Source: Corbicula japonica (taxonomy: Eukaryota; Mollusca; Bivalvia; Venerida; Cyrenidae). Taken from it: a stretch of DNA of 64,000 nt. The notes under the pieces are model-generated. The model saw only the letters and a program-made list of their open reading frames with translations, did not search any database and had not been told where the DNA came from. Every line of letters starts with the position of its first letter. Within the stretch, counting starts at the first letter, position 1. Below are positions 10,560-22,890 of this stretch, in pieces. The stretch is from assembly GCA_038501625.1 (NCBI GenBank), contig JAZAYU010000005.1, positions 11,123,484 through 11,187,483 on the forward strand, written 5' to 3'. Made by a program: the position numbers and the translations under genes.

Positions 10560-12220
10560 GTTGAATAACGCTTCCGGTCGTAACGTAAATTTGGTACTAT
10601 TTATAGTAACACATGTAGACTAGTAATTATATTTAATTAATTGAAAAAATGTAATTAATTATAGTTAATTACTTTAAGACTGTATTTTGACCCATGTTTG
10701 CCAAATACATGAGATTTTTTTATTTATTAAATCTAGGAAAGGACTTCTAACATATTGACTGACAGTTTTGTATAAATTATGTGCACTGTATATGAATATA
10801 AAAAAATAATCATTACATTCCACTAAATGCTGTTGGACTGATGTAGATTTACAGTGGCATACAGTGAACAGTTAGACAAATGGATTTTCAATAATTATAT
10901 ACCATTTTATTATTAAAGATTCCATGAGACATTTTAAAAGTTCTGAATCCCCTAAAAATATTTATCACGGTACATGTCCTACATTTTGTAGACTGTCGTC
11001 TTTTATTTTTTATAAACTCTGCGAGAGTCTAACATTTGGACCGCGATCTGTGTTTTAAACATTGACGTAACGTTCGTACTCCGTTCTTTATAAGAAAACT
11101 TGTGTTTTTCAATATCTTATATTTTCTGTTTTTATTTAATAATATGATGTTTGCAATATATTTACCAAGTTTCAGCATTCAGTTAGCAAAAATGAACTCA
11201 ATATGAGGAATTTTCCAACACCACCTATTCTGGTACGCGTTTGCGGCCAAGCGCCTAAACCTAAGAATTCATTTCTTTCTAATAAAAATTGAAAAACATC
11301 AAATTTCTCAAAAACATGGTTATGAATAATAGTAAAACATCTCAACTAATAAAAGCAACTCACTTTTTGAGCTGACACATGCAAAATGGCCCACACAGGG
11401 TATCAATTGTGGCATTTTTAAGGCAAAAACAGTTAAAAAAGGCCCCAAACCTAATTAAAACCTAAGTTTGCCTCCTGTAACACAGTTATACTGATTTTTG
11501 ACTTTCAAATTTGCTTAAAATTGGTCAGCACACAATTTTAGTGGAAAATAACATTGCAGACAATATAAATATTCAAATTCTGCCCTCCACTTGTACTTCT
11601 TATAGGTGTAAGACCTGTTAATAGACTTCCCTATATAAACTATAGTAAACATGACATGTTTCAAAAGGCTGGCAATCATAGCTGGTACCATTTTAATAAG
11701 GGCTAACTTACATGCTTTTAAAGCTAATTGTTTCTACTGTCCATTTCCAGCAAGAAAAGTAGGGGTCATGTATCAATTAACAGAGATTTGACACCTTGAA
11801 ACCGGTGGTCTGTTTTTTTCACTTCTGTGTGAACTTCAAAACTGTTTTACATATGCCGTCCTAAAACCAGGGCCTTTTTTTATATACTGCATTTCCAAAT
11901 ATAAATTTGCTATCAGTGTGTCAGTAAAAGCATCTCATTTACTTAACATGTTCCTTTCAGGCCATACTAGCCATTTAATGCCCCCAAAAGGCAAAAAAAT
12001 TGGGACTATTTAGTGTCAGCCATTGTCTGACTAGTCCGAGTAGGAAGATCCGGTGGACTATTTACAAGTAATTAGCCTTTAGCGATACCGGAAGTATCCC
12101 GAAGTGCAATATTCAATATGTCTCCATGAAGTGGGAACTGAAAAAATTGTCTGACGGGTATAATTATATTTTCATTTTTGAAATTGATCATTTTCAATAA
12201 TTACACGCTGCATACACATT
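10560..12220. other. Intergenic, no recognised genes
   Basis: AT-rich. 11390-12000 has a less AT-rich texture (GGCCCACACAGGG, GGCCCCAAACC) suggesting an old unclassified repeat, without boundaries I can place. Confidence 0.3.
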
Positions 12221-12228
12221 ATCTATAG

Positions 12229-12266
12229 GCGGGCAAAGCCCGCAAAGCGCCCTTCGGGCGCTTTGC
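12229..12266. repeat. Adjacent GC-rich perfect hairpins
   Basis: GCGGGC-AAA-GCCCGC (12229-12243) overlaps the foot of GCAAAGCGCCC-TTC-GGGCGCTTTGC (12242-12266). Both stems are perfect and stand out in AT-rich DNA. Confidence 0.85.
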
Positions 12267-12316
12267 TTGGCTTTCCCCGTATTAAGTTATTCATGTTATT
12301 ATAAACATCATTTTTT

Positions 12317-12405
12317 ATGCCCCCGCCATGTAATGGCGGAAGGGCATATAGTGTTCACCCTGGCTGTGTGTGGGTGGGTGTGTGTGTCAGTGTGTCAGTG
12401 TGTAT
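12317..12405 (+). repeat. Hairpin end plus GT microsatellite at head of tandem array
   Basis: ATGCCC..GCCAT-GTA-ATGGC..GGGCAT forms an imperfect hairpin (12317-12347), followed by a GTGTGTG/GTCAGTGTG-rich stretch (about 12364-12405). It directly precedes the first 150-bp repeat unit. Confidence 0.75.
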
Positions 12406-12409
12406 GTTC

Positions 12410-15381
12410 GCAAATCGTGTCCGCTCTGTAACTTTGTTATTTCTTATTGGATTTTAAAATAACTTGGTATGAATGTTCACCATATCAAGACGGTGTGTCG
12501 CGAACAATACCCATGCCTGTAGGTCAAAGGTCAAGGTCACTGTTACTAAAAATAGAATTTTCTTGTCCGGGCTGTAACTTCCTTATGAATGGAGGGATTT
12601 CAAAATAACTTGGCACAAATGTTCACCATGACAAGGCGGTGTGTCGCGTACGAATTAGGGACATTACGGACCATGACCATTACGGACCAGACATAACGGA
12701 CCAGATTTTAGGACATAACGGACCAGATTTATAGACATTACGGACCATCTAAAAGACATAACGGACCATCTATAAGACATAACGGACCAGATATATACAT
12801 ATTACGGACCATCTATACGCCTTTCCAATAAACAGTTTCGCAGTCCTGTACGAGTTACTTCCCGCGACCGAAAATCAATCCAAAACGAGGCTCTGCAGGA
12901 TACCTGAACGATCGGGCTAATGGCTTAAGCACATAATAGCTAACCTTATCCGCTATATTGCAGGTCTGCGTTCGTCGCCGGCGATGAAAAAATAAGTTGC
13001 TGGTCTGTTATTCTAGCCAGACTTTTTTATGTTTACTATTTGTTAGATATTTAGATTTTTAATGAATTAAGAACATGTACCATTCTTGTTGATAGTAGGC
13101 AGTATGAAACGCAATTTGGACAAACATAAGCATTAATTTTACCAATTATGTACAACAATTTCTTCTTAATATCTTTTCTGCTGAAAATATATTTTACTGG
13201 TGAAAATGTTGCAAATTGCTAAGGCTAGTAAGTAGTAATGCGCTATTATCCGGAAATCGTGATATGTCAACATCTGGTTACATGATCTGTAGACAAAAAA
13301 ATACAATCTGAATTTGTTGATACTTACACATTTGAACAATAGAATTGTCCTAAACATTTAAGGCGTTTATGGTCAACGAATAAATAATTTGAATATTTAA
13401 AATGTTACGTATACTTCACAACCAAATATGATTGATGCTAATAAAATATAAATTATAGATCTATAAAAACATAACGGAACATATTTTAGGACCATCTATA
13501 CCATTATACATAGATAGATATGGAATATAAATTATATATCTTTTAAAATTTTAATTGCCAGTTAAGCCTGTCGGTAGTTATTTATTCGCTAATTTAAGGG
13601 TCATAATTACAACTGGTTAATAAATATAAAATGCATTTTTGCAATCAAAATTACCAGGTTTTGACATCAGTTTACAAAAGTACTCAAAATTATTGCCAAT
13701 CATGCAGGGTTTTCAACTTTTATGATTGCCAATTAAAGACTGACGGTATTTAGTAAAATATCTTTGATCATATATAATGGCGATAATTTAAGGGTCATAA
13801 TTACAATTAGTTAACGCATTTTTGCAATCAAAATTACCAGTTTTAAAATTTATTGTTTAATATTTTATTGTGTGGTATATATAGTACATGTACTTGTTTG
13901 TATTTGCAAATTTGTGCCTCGTTAAAATACAGCTATATATGTGTGTGCTATATGAATTGTTGGTGTTTTGTTAAATGTTTTATTGTGAGGTAGATGTGCT
14001 TTATGGTTGATGTGCTTGTTCTTAAATGTGCTAAATAAATATGAAACTATTTGTAATCGTTTTTCTTTCATCCATTATATTAATTCCTTTTATAAAACAA
14101 TTTTAAAATTAAACAAGTTGATCAAAAATGTGCACTTGGGTTACTAACACCTTATGGAATTTCACAGGGGTGATCACATAATTGACGGTCAGCTATTGTT
14201 CTATATTGAATTTCACGGGAATTTTTCACAGTTATTTGAGAGAAAATTGACAGGTGTGCTATCAAAATTAGCAAATTATAACAAGCGTATTCGCCAAAAA
14301 CGATGTGTGGTAAGTTATACGGGTGTTAATAAATTACAAAAAATGTTTCATAAATTGATTGTGATATAAACTACTCGAAACCTTAAAATCAATTTAAACA
14401 AAATTAATCTTTATATAAGAAAAGTCTTTCGTTACATGAATCTTTAAATGGTCCGTTATGTTTTCATAATTCATATTTTATATTAATCTGTAAAAAAGTT
14501 TGTACTGTCTACAATTATGTACATTATGTTTTTAGCTGTACATTTTATATTATTTATCAATTTAACGATGGTTCGTAGTGTGTATATATCTGGTTCGTTA
14601 TGTCTTAAAGATGGTCCGTTATGTCTTTTAAATGGTCCGTAATGTCTATAAATCTGGTCCGTTATGTCTTTTTTGGTGGTCCGTCATGTCCTAAAATCTG
14701 GTCCGTTATGTCTGGTCCGTAATGGTTATGGTCCGTAATGTCCCGATACCTCGCGTACAACACCCATGCCTGTAGGTCCAAGGTCAAGGTCACTGTTACT
14801 AAAAATAGAATTTTGTTGGAAAAATCGTGTCCGCTCTGTAACTTTGTTATTTCTTATTGGATTTTAAAATAACTTGGTATGAATGTTCACCATATCAAGA
14901 CGGTGTGTCGCGTACAATACCCATGCCTGTAGGTCCAAGGTCAAGGTCACTGTTACTAAAATAGAATTTTGTTGGAAAAATCGTGTCCGCTCTGTAATTA
15001 ACTTTGTTATTTCTTATTGGATTTTAAAATAACTTGGTATGAATGTTCACCATATCAAGACGGTGTGTCGCGTACAATACCCATGCCTGTAGGTCCAAGG
15101 TCAAGGTCACTGTTACTAAAAATAGAATTTTCTTGTCCGGGCTGTAACTTCCTTATGAATGGAGGGATTTCAAAATAACTTTGCACAAATGTTCACCATG
15201 ACAAGGCGGTGTGTCGCGTACAACACCCATGCCTGTAGGTCCAAGGTCAAGGTCACTGTTACTAAAAATAGAATTTTGTTGGAAAAATCGTGTCCGCTCT
15301 GTAACTTTGTTATTTCTTATTGGATTTTAAAATAACTTGGTATGAATGTTCACCATATCAAGACGGTGTGTCGCGTACAAT
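12410..15381 (+). repeat. 150-bp two-type tandem repeat, split by a transposon
   Basis: Six units in the order A-B-[insertion]-A-A-B-A. Type A begins AATCGTGTCCGCTCTGTAAC and type B TTGTCCGGGCTGTAACTTCC; both continue with ATGTTCACCAT, CGGTGTGTCGCG, CCCATGCCTGTAGGTC and AAGGTCAAGGTCACTGTTAC. The array is interrupted at 12652-14750 by a 2.1 kb element. No coding capacity. Each complete unit carries TCAAGGTCA (12531, 14784, 14941, 15101, 15247). Confidence 0.9.
12652..14750. mobile_element. 2.1 kb non-autonomous TIR element, 8-bp TSD
   Basis: Flanked by TCGCGTAC (12644-12651 and 14751-14758). Removing the insertion restores the interrupted 150-bp repeat unit exactly (GTGTCGCGTAC|AACACCCATG), which confirms the borders. 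The terminal inverted repeats are about 180 bp long and made of 18-21 bp minisatellite units of the type GACATAACGGACCAGAT, starting GGGACATTACGGACCAT at both ends. The interior is AT-rich, has an internal 100-bp direct duplication (13540-13660 and 13720-13850, sharing TTTAAGGGTCATAATTACAA and TTTTTGCAATCAAAATTACC) and no transposase. An 8-bp duplication fits hAT, P or Zisupton-like superfamilies; the terminal motif does not decide. Confidence 0.9.
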
Positions 15382-16554
15382 AATAATATTGAGACTTATG
15401 AATATTTGTTGCGCTACAAAACAATTTTCATCTACGAAGATTTCAAACAGAAAAATTAAAGTTTACCTTTGAAGCGACGGGTTTGTTTACAAAAAAGAGT
15501 CCGGGATGGATCTTTTTGATAGGTGCTCGTGACGTAGTATGATACCATTGTAAATTGTAGCGTTACAAAAAAATGCCGTAAAACGGTAAAATGTCCGATA
15601 ATGTTCGTCTGAATTGTCAATTATACAGATTTATTTTTAGTAAACACAATTCACGTGTGTATTTTTATAAAAAACCCAAACAAATCCGTTGGATACTCGC
15701 GTCCTGAAAATACCGCGATAAACAATGTTTAAAATGCGCATAAACTTTCTTGATGTGCTTGTAAATAATCATAACGTTTTTTTTTTATTCTTCGTTGTTT
15801 GACTGAACTTACTTATTTATAAATTTGAAGTGATTAATCAACATTTTCTTAATTTTATAATCACTTAGTCATATTAACAATAGTAAACGATGCCCCTCGC
15901 GTGCATTTATCGACTAAATATTCTCTTCAATTTTAGAGAGCGCTAAGGGGAGGTAACAATGTGAAAGAATAAGTGGTTTCAGATTTTGAAATCCACCACT
16001 TCGTGACTGAGTTAAATTAGTCTACAATTACGTCTGCAACTGCTAAGAATTTCATGTTTAAGGCCGTTAAAATGTCGAGTTGGATTTCATTTTGACCGAC
16101 TTTCATTGGTAGATTTCAGGTATTATGTTGATCTGCTTGGAGCATTCTTTGAAATCTTTAGAAACTATGGTTGAAGTACTAACGCGTATTTGTCCAGCTA
16201 TATTATGACTTCTACTGTTCGCACTTCAGAGAAGAAATGAAAACATTACAGCGGGCCTCTACATATCTTTCACGGTCTTACCATTGATATAGCTTGGTTG
16301 GGCTATAGTCGTTTTTTCACGCCTCCTTTCATGAAGAGCTAACAAGAGATTTAAAAACAAATCTGACTTTGAAACAGAAGCCAAGATCAGTGATTTGTTT
16401 ATACAATTGTATTATTAAAAGAATGAGCAAATTTGTTGGAAAAATATGCATTTTTCAGGTTCCCGTGCAAGAATTATTAAGGTTAACTGAAACTAAAATG
16501 ATAACCTGTCGATATAATCAGAAAGCATTAACTGGAACCATAAATTGTTAATGA
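15382..16554. other. AT-rich intergenic stretch
   Basis: No coding signal, RNA gene or repeat that I can define. Confidence 0.35.
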
Positions 16555-17085
16555 TCTGTTTGACAACTATGCGTACAGATGTTCGGCATCTGTTAACAAC
16601 TAACGATCGCGTACAGTTGCAACTATGCGTACAGTCTTATGATTTACAGTGAAATAAAGAAAGTATCATTTTCTCGTTGCTAAGTCGTTCAAGCTCAGGT
16701 CAACGAAGTACACAAGTTGAATAAATGAATTTTCTCCCACACCAATACAAATATGGTCCAAAATCTATTTACACAAAGAAATTTGAACCCAAAACGGCCC
16801 GTTTTGTTCAATGTTTTGCTCCTATTTTCACTGATCGAGTTGGGAACGATGATGGATTATAACAATACTAACCCTTCCTTTAAGTCTTTATGATCACAGC
16901 AGACTAACAATTAACGTTGTACTTAACACAGAAATATTTTTTTCCAAATGCACATTAAATTTGGTTTATTTCCCAATAAATAATTCAATGTCGCAGGTTT
17001 TTCTGTAAGCAACTATGTGATCATCGGCGTACAGATCAGCATCTTCCGTTTCGGTTAACTGTACGCTTAGACACTGTGAATATTA
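16555..17085 (-). repeat. Dispersed repeat, inverted partner at 7.0-7.5 kb
   Basis: Colinear in reverse with 6955-7500. Both ends carry the same direct motif: GCGTACAGATG beside CAACTATG at 16560-16580, and CAACTATGTGATCATCGGCG TACAGATCAGC at 17010-17040. GCGTACAG occurs at 16570, 16609, 16627 and 17027. Unknown family, no coding frame. Confidence 0.75.
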
Positions 17086-17472
17086 TAAATGTGAAGGCAA
17101 TAAGAAAACAAGAATGGACAAGAGAAAACAAAAACGAAGAGTATTTTTGGATTATATTGTCTTAAGGCGTTACTCCTTTCATTTTTTTATAATATTGATT
17201 TGTGCAAAGTTAGTTTTTGAACTGCATTTTGCCGTTTGACATTTTATTTACATTTTTTCTTTTTATCTATGACATTGCAGTGACGAATGGAGAAACGTCC
17301 ATAAGTTGATTGTGGTAGTTTCCAATTTTACATCAACATGAGCACCATCAGCATATTTCATAGGATGACCAAGCTAAACTGGCAATGTTTACAATTATTA
17401 ATAGAATGTAAACACGGCTTAAGGCAAGTTTATGCGTAAAAAGTACTATTTTGCCTATTTATATCACACCAA
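17086..17472. other. AT-rich intergenic stretch
   Basis: Nothing recognised. Confidence 0.35.
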
Positions 17473-17545
17473 CTAGATAGCACAGTGGTTTACGCGTCCG
17501 GCTGGCATTGGATTAACTTTTTTCGACACGGGTTCGATTCACACT
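17473..17545 (+). repeat. tRNA-derived SINE head
   Basis: CTAGATAGCACAGTGGTTTA holds a perfect A box (TAGCACAGTGG) and CACGGGTTCGATTCAC holds a B box (GGTTCGATTC) at the usual distance. The acceptor stem does not pair, so this is a SINE or tRNA pseudogene with internal Pol III promoter, followed by an A/T-rich tail. Confidence 0.7.
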
Positions 17546-17825
17546 GACAAACGGCTTTTATGGAAATATTTTAGATTTATATTTTTTAAGTTTTATTGCA
17601 GATATTTCAAAATATTGTATGTATTTTGCTTCAGTTTATTTTATAACGGAAATAATTACTGTGTAAAAATATAAAAAAAAATATAAAAAAAAACATGTTT
17701 CGAACCTACAACCTATAACAGCGTTGCTTCCATTGCATTTAAAAGTTTTTCGGCGTTAGCTGTCTAAGCTCACTTTTGACCTAGTTTTTCGACCAATGAA
17801 ATGTTGTAAATAATACTCGTATTCT

Positions 17826-17980
17826 CTTATTATGCAGAGGGAAAATGAAATAAACTATTTCGATTGGTAGCTATTTACACCAGAGAGGCATCTAGCAGGG
17901 TGGAGAGGTATCTAGTGGGATTTTTTTTATTATGCAGCGGAAAAATCAAATAGATTAATTCGATTGGTTGTTAGTGAGTG
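17826..17980 (+). repeat. About 100-bp tandem duplication
   Basis: TTATTATGCAG.GGGAAAAT.AAATA...TTCGATTGGT occurs at 17826-17872 and again at 17929-17972; between them GAGAGGCATCTAGCAGGGTG and GAGAGGTATCTAGTGGGA form a shorter repeat pair. Confidence 0.65.
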
Positions 17981-18198
17981 TTGTATTGGAGGAAAAACAT
18001 ATTTACGATTTAAGTAACCAGTTAAGTCAATATTGATGGCTTAAATACAATATTATATGGAATATTCTTGGGTGTCAGGTAAACACTTGCATACAATACA
18101 CCGTGTAAAACGAAAGAGAAGTGTAGATATTTCTAGTTCTTACTGGTTCCTTTCTAGTTCCTTTGATACTGATTGTTAATTTCAAGTACGAAATACAA

Positions 18199-18270
18199 GA
18201 TCATTGTAGTGTAGTGGCTAACACTCTCGCCTCTCAAGCGGAGGCCCCGGGTTCAATACTCAGGATGGAC
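18199..18270 (+). repeat. tRNA-derived SINE head or tRNA pseudogene
   Basis: TAGTGTAGTGGCTAACACTC (A box), an anticodon arm CGCCT-CTCAAGC-GGAGG and GGGTTCAATACTC (B box) follow tRNA spacing. The acceptor arm is not complementary, so a working tRNA is unlikely. T-rich sequence follows (ACTTTTTTTT), a plausible Pol III stop. Confidence 0.7.
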
Positions 18271-19341
18271 ACTTTTTTTTAAAGTTAATATACGTAAAAG
18301 TTGGTAGATTTCGCTCTTGTAACAGGCTGTTATTATTTATTTTTATTAAATTTCAAGGACATTTATTCATCTTGAATTCTCACTCTACACGAGGTATTTT
18401 ATTGAAACTGAATAAATTGCTTCTTTAATCGACTTGTTATCACTGTATGAAATTGTTGCAACAGCTTCAACATTTTTTTTTGAAAGACACTTACAATAAA
18501 CTTATGAGTTGTCATGATTCGGTCGCTTAATCTCTAAGTCATACTAAGAAGGCAGGGAGGGTTCGTCAACAGCTATAACAAATAAAATAAAATAACTAAA
18601 CTGTGTCTGCTTTGCCTCTCTGTATTTCTTTCTTTCTTATATATATAAATTTTTTCCATCAACGCCGTTTATCTTTTTTAAAGATATTTCTTGTTTAATT
18701 TACTGCGTCTTAGACCACTCGGCTAATGGGACAAGCATTATGAGCTTCACTTTGTATTAAACAACAATTACAATATAAATTCATTGTTTACATGTAACGC
18801 CAACGTAAATACGCCAATGTAAACATTACCAAATTACCGTTGTCAAATAATAAGATTTGTTATAACTGTTTTATTTCAAGGAAATGTAAATTACCAAATC
18901 TATTGGCAAGAGAGAGACTTTCTTTATTAAATAATACTTGTGAAGCATCTTTTGTTTAATGACTGCGTTTGCAAATTTTGATTACGTCATGAAAACGGCG
19001 AAAACGTAAAATTCACCACCTTGTGAAAACTTAAACTATCGCAATCGCCGTTAATATTATTATTCTGTTAGATGTTTCAATTTACGCCCGAGGATGGCCG
19101 CAAGATACAATCGAAAACAAACATTAAGCGTACTTTGGGTAATGTTTACAAATCCTGCAAAATTGCAGTTAACGCTTAGTTTTCTTAAGGCAATATACCT
19201 GATGTTTTAAAATAATATTTTTGACAATAATAAATGTCCTCTTTCATTAAAAAGTGGAATTATTAACTGTGTTTAATGTTTATATCCCTTCGGATATTTA
19301 ATTGATGAAAAATAAACGTAAAGGCATGATCTTTTAGCATT
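18271..19341. other. AT-rich intergenic stretch
   Basis: No gene or repeat recognised. Confidence 0.35.
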
Positions 19342-19472
19342 TTAACCTGGGGTTAGGCGACGTGAACAATAATATGCGTTTCGATTTCTTCCTGGTTAAT
19401 CAAACCGAGCCTGCAATTTTTTGGTTGTTTTTCCTGTTTGGTGGCTTTCAAAGTTCCTGTTTAATTTCATTA
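19342..19472 (+). repeat. R1 repeat copy, core plus 3' part
   Basis: AACCTGGGGTTAGGCGACGT, ATCAAACCGAGCCTGCAAT, TGGTGGCTTTCAAAGTTCC in R1 order. The first hairpin is degraded. Confidence 0.7.
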
Positions 19473-22460
19473 TCAATCAGTTAACCATCTTATCGTAAAT
19501 GGACATTATAAAATAGATATTTCAGAAATAGATGCAATTAACATTGAATGGCTTTTTATCGCCATGTTTTTTTCATTATAGAAGGTAATTGAAACATGTT
19601 TCTTTCTTTGAAATCTGTTATGGCGAGAATTCGTCATAAATATAAGTTAGAAAAAAAGTGTTGGAAAACATCAGTTTAGTTCATATATTCTACAAACGTG
19701 TCGATTTTCCGAAAGAGAAAAAAAGGAGAAGAGTGAAAGGCTTGTAAAATCAATAATATAAATCAATATATATATTAATATTCATCACCTGAGGAAAATA
19801 GAAAGCGTATTGGAAACAAACTAAATTCAAAAAGGACAAAATTTATGCGTTGCAGTAAATGAGTTCAGTCACAATAAGCTCATTTTTTTCGCACAGTCGT
19901 CAAGATTTTAATTGAAATAAATTCAGTGTCAAGGGTATTAGCATCATTTTTCCGCGTATCGCCGATATTTAATAATCGTGGGCGTTATTACCGTATAATT
20001 TTAGACAAAACAAACTGTGAAAAAGCCATTCGTGATGAAAAATGTCAAACAGGCACATCTTTGAAATAAGTGTATAAACAAAAGTATGTCTACGGAATAT
20101 TATAGTCAGTGAAGGGTAGGTTTTAACATAGTTTTTATACAGCGCTTGTAGGATTTCTAGTTTTAGCGAAAGTATCTCGTGTGCGTGTGGGGTTGGGGAA
20201 AAGGCCATTTGGAACACATTTAATATCAAACTTGTCTGTTTTCAATCAAATATTCAATTGATATTGCTGTGAGCATCAAAAATATGAAAACACATGAAAA
20301 CTGAATGAATTCTTGTAGGCCTACCTTATCATGGGTCCGCACTCAACATTCTGGCGCCGTATACATTTGGGTCAGACGTGCACTGCATTTTAATGATTTA
20401 CCTTATGCTGCATTAACTGTATTTGTATTTATTTATATTATACCCTATGCGCGGGGCCTCTAGACAGAAGAATGCATGTAATGGAAGATGCCTTAGTTCC
20501 ACAAGCATACCTGGTTCTTTTGGATGACTGGCGTAAAACAGCAACATACGCGTGACACCGCTCTTATCCAAAAAAAAAGAGGAACATAAATACAAAGGAA
20601 AAGTAAACGATCAATTTCGTGACACCTAGATTGAGACTATTGGGTATAAAGGCACTTTAGATTTGTGTCTATCATAATACGCGGTGCCATGGTTCTACTT
20701 GATGCGGTATCCCGAATTAAAAATTTTCTTGAATTTTCAACGTTATTTCTTATTATTTGTATTTTATTTATGTGAATAATCTCGTATCAATCACTTCTGT
20801 GATTTTTTTTCGGCCTATTGTACTTGTTTAAACAACGTTGTTTTCGAAAAAAAATCGCATTTAGAATGTGCTATAAAAGTTGAAAATGTACACATACATG
20901 AATTATCCAAAACTTCCACGAAGTAGGCAAACTCTCTAAATTATATCCATTTAATTGAAAAATTTTCGCATTTAAGAACTAACCTCTTACCTTTTTCCAA
21001 AAAAAGCGTACAATTATAAGGTGATGAGCCCAGAAAGATTCGGTCTCACGTGATATTATTAACACACGCAACTCGAATGATATGAACCTATAGGCTATAT
21101 AGGCTTACTATTGACTGCAAATTCTTTTTTTAAAAGAAAAGGGTTGACCAGTCGCAAACGGGAACTTGAATTTGACTAGAAATATCGTTATTGTGTATGA
21201 TGCGACACGTCGCAGCCCAGAAGTTGGTAATGTGTCGCATTCAATCTTGATCAAAAGATTAAAAAGATCGCACTCCAAAATAAATACATTGTAGTAAGTC
21301 AATGAAATAACAATATAAATTACTTTTTATAATGATATTGTCAGCAACCCCCTAATATTAAATTAAAAACCAACAACAAAAGTATCGAAAAAACCATAAA
21401 GCAACTCAATAAGCATGCAAAATTTTATTTTTTTAGGAAAAAAAAAAGATTCAGTTATGTTGTGGATCATTCATATTTAGCTTCTGAACATCTAAACATA
21501 AAAACATGTTTTTTGTCCAATTAATGTTCTGAGCGAATGGCGAAAACGTTCACTAAATAGTTCCTCATAAAACAAATTCATTCAGTTTGCTATAATTACA
21601 ACCTAAGTCTATAAAAGCCAAAATGCCTTTAGAGAAACAAAATATATTGTCATTGTAGAAGTTTGTAATGGAAATATCTTAAAATAACCTTTAATAATCG
21701 GGATCTTGGACAGAAAGACGGCATCTCGGTAATTTATCTTCCTGGTTTTCATATTAACGCTGATTGATCCACGTGTTACAGCTTTTCTAAAACGGAAAGT
21801 TCACATGCACTTGTCAAAACATCTTAGTGCACACTTTTTAATTTTAAATATCTCAAAGAAAAAAGTATAAAAAGAGAAATTGGACATTTTGTTGAATATG
21901 ATCAAACTATAATAATTATGTAAAAAAAACACGTGAATTTTATTTACTTATTACGTCATCCTTGACGTTCTGCGCTATTTTGTGTATTCCCCGTGCAGCA
22001 GTCGAATCGAAAATTTTACAATCATTTTTTTATTATTTAAAAGAGCTTCGAAATACCCACTATACCTATTTTAAGATACGTTTTCTTGTGTCAGTGAGGA
22101 TACCTGCTTACAGTGCTCACTTTGTGAGAGTTTCTTACAATACATCATAATTATTTAGAAAACTCAGCGTTCTGACATTCGCCTTAAACAGGCTAAAATT
22201 ACAATAAGAATCAATTTATTAAATTAAATAAAGAGAACGATAGAAAATGTAGGCTGCATTTAATTCTTTCTGGAGGTTTATGATATGTATGTTTGTTGAC
22301 CATCTTGGCGAAATTTCGTTAAATATTATCAGTCATTCTAAAATTACTGGTCAACACACAAGTGATTTATGCTGAACAGAAAGCTATTGGCAGTAAAATT
22401 CTCTCTCCCCCCCTCTCTCTTCACAGCCAATATAGATTTGATATTGTTCAATCACCCTCA
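19473..22460. other. AT-rich intergenic stretch, 3 kb
   Basis: Several short open frames on both strands but none with a domain, and no splice or RNA signals that convince. A short CT-rich tract is at 22395-22428. Confidence 0.35.
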
Positions 22461-22890
22461 ATGATATACTTCCTGTTTTTTAAGTTTTGCCTTTGGTGTT
22501 GTCTGTGATATGCAGGATTTATATTCTAAGATCCCCTGTCAAAATTCTATTCTGTTTAGTTCCGCCCATTGTTTTCTCGTTTAGGGCAAACCCATTCTTA
22601 TATCTGGGGACCATACGCCGCTGACCATGGAATGGTATTAATCTGAAAATACCGCATTGAAGGTTCCATGCAACGCCATATGCACACCATCGTTTGGGAT
22701 GGTCATAATAGTACTGTTAGTATATTATTAGTATAAATATTTAGTTGCGCTCAACCCGGGGCTAGGCGGCGTGGGCAGTAATAAATATGCATCCCCATTA
22801 CTGTCCATGAAAAGGCTCAATCAAACCGAGCCTGGAATATTTTCATATTTGTCGTGTTCGATAACTTTCAAAGTTCCCTTTTAATCTATT
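22461..22890 (+). repeat. R1 repeat, long copy (about 430 bp)
   Basis: Best long copy: upstream blocks GCCTTTGGTGTTGTCTGTGA, ATGCAGGATTTATATTCTAA, TAGTTCCGCCCATTGTTTTC, ATATCTGGGGACCATACGCC, CCGCATTGAAGGTTCCATG, then TTAGTTGCGCTCAACCCGGG, GCTAGGCGGCGTGGGCAG, the hairpins and TTTGTCGTGTTCG..CTTTCAAAGTTCCCTTTT. The copy at 34790-35135 is its reverse complement equivalent. Confidence 0.85.

Noticed and set aside
12410..15381. CRISPR-like array or coding tandem repeat
   Set aside because: Units are about 150 bp, of two types, without spacers, in a eukaryotic context, and have no open frame.
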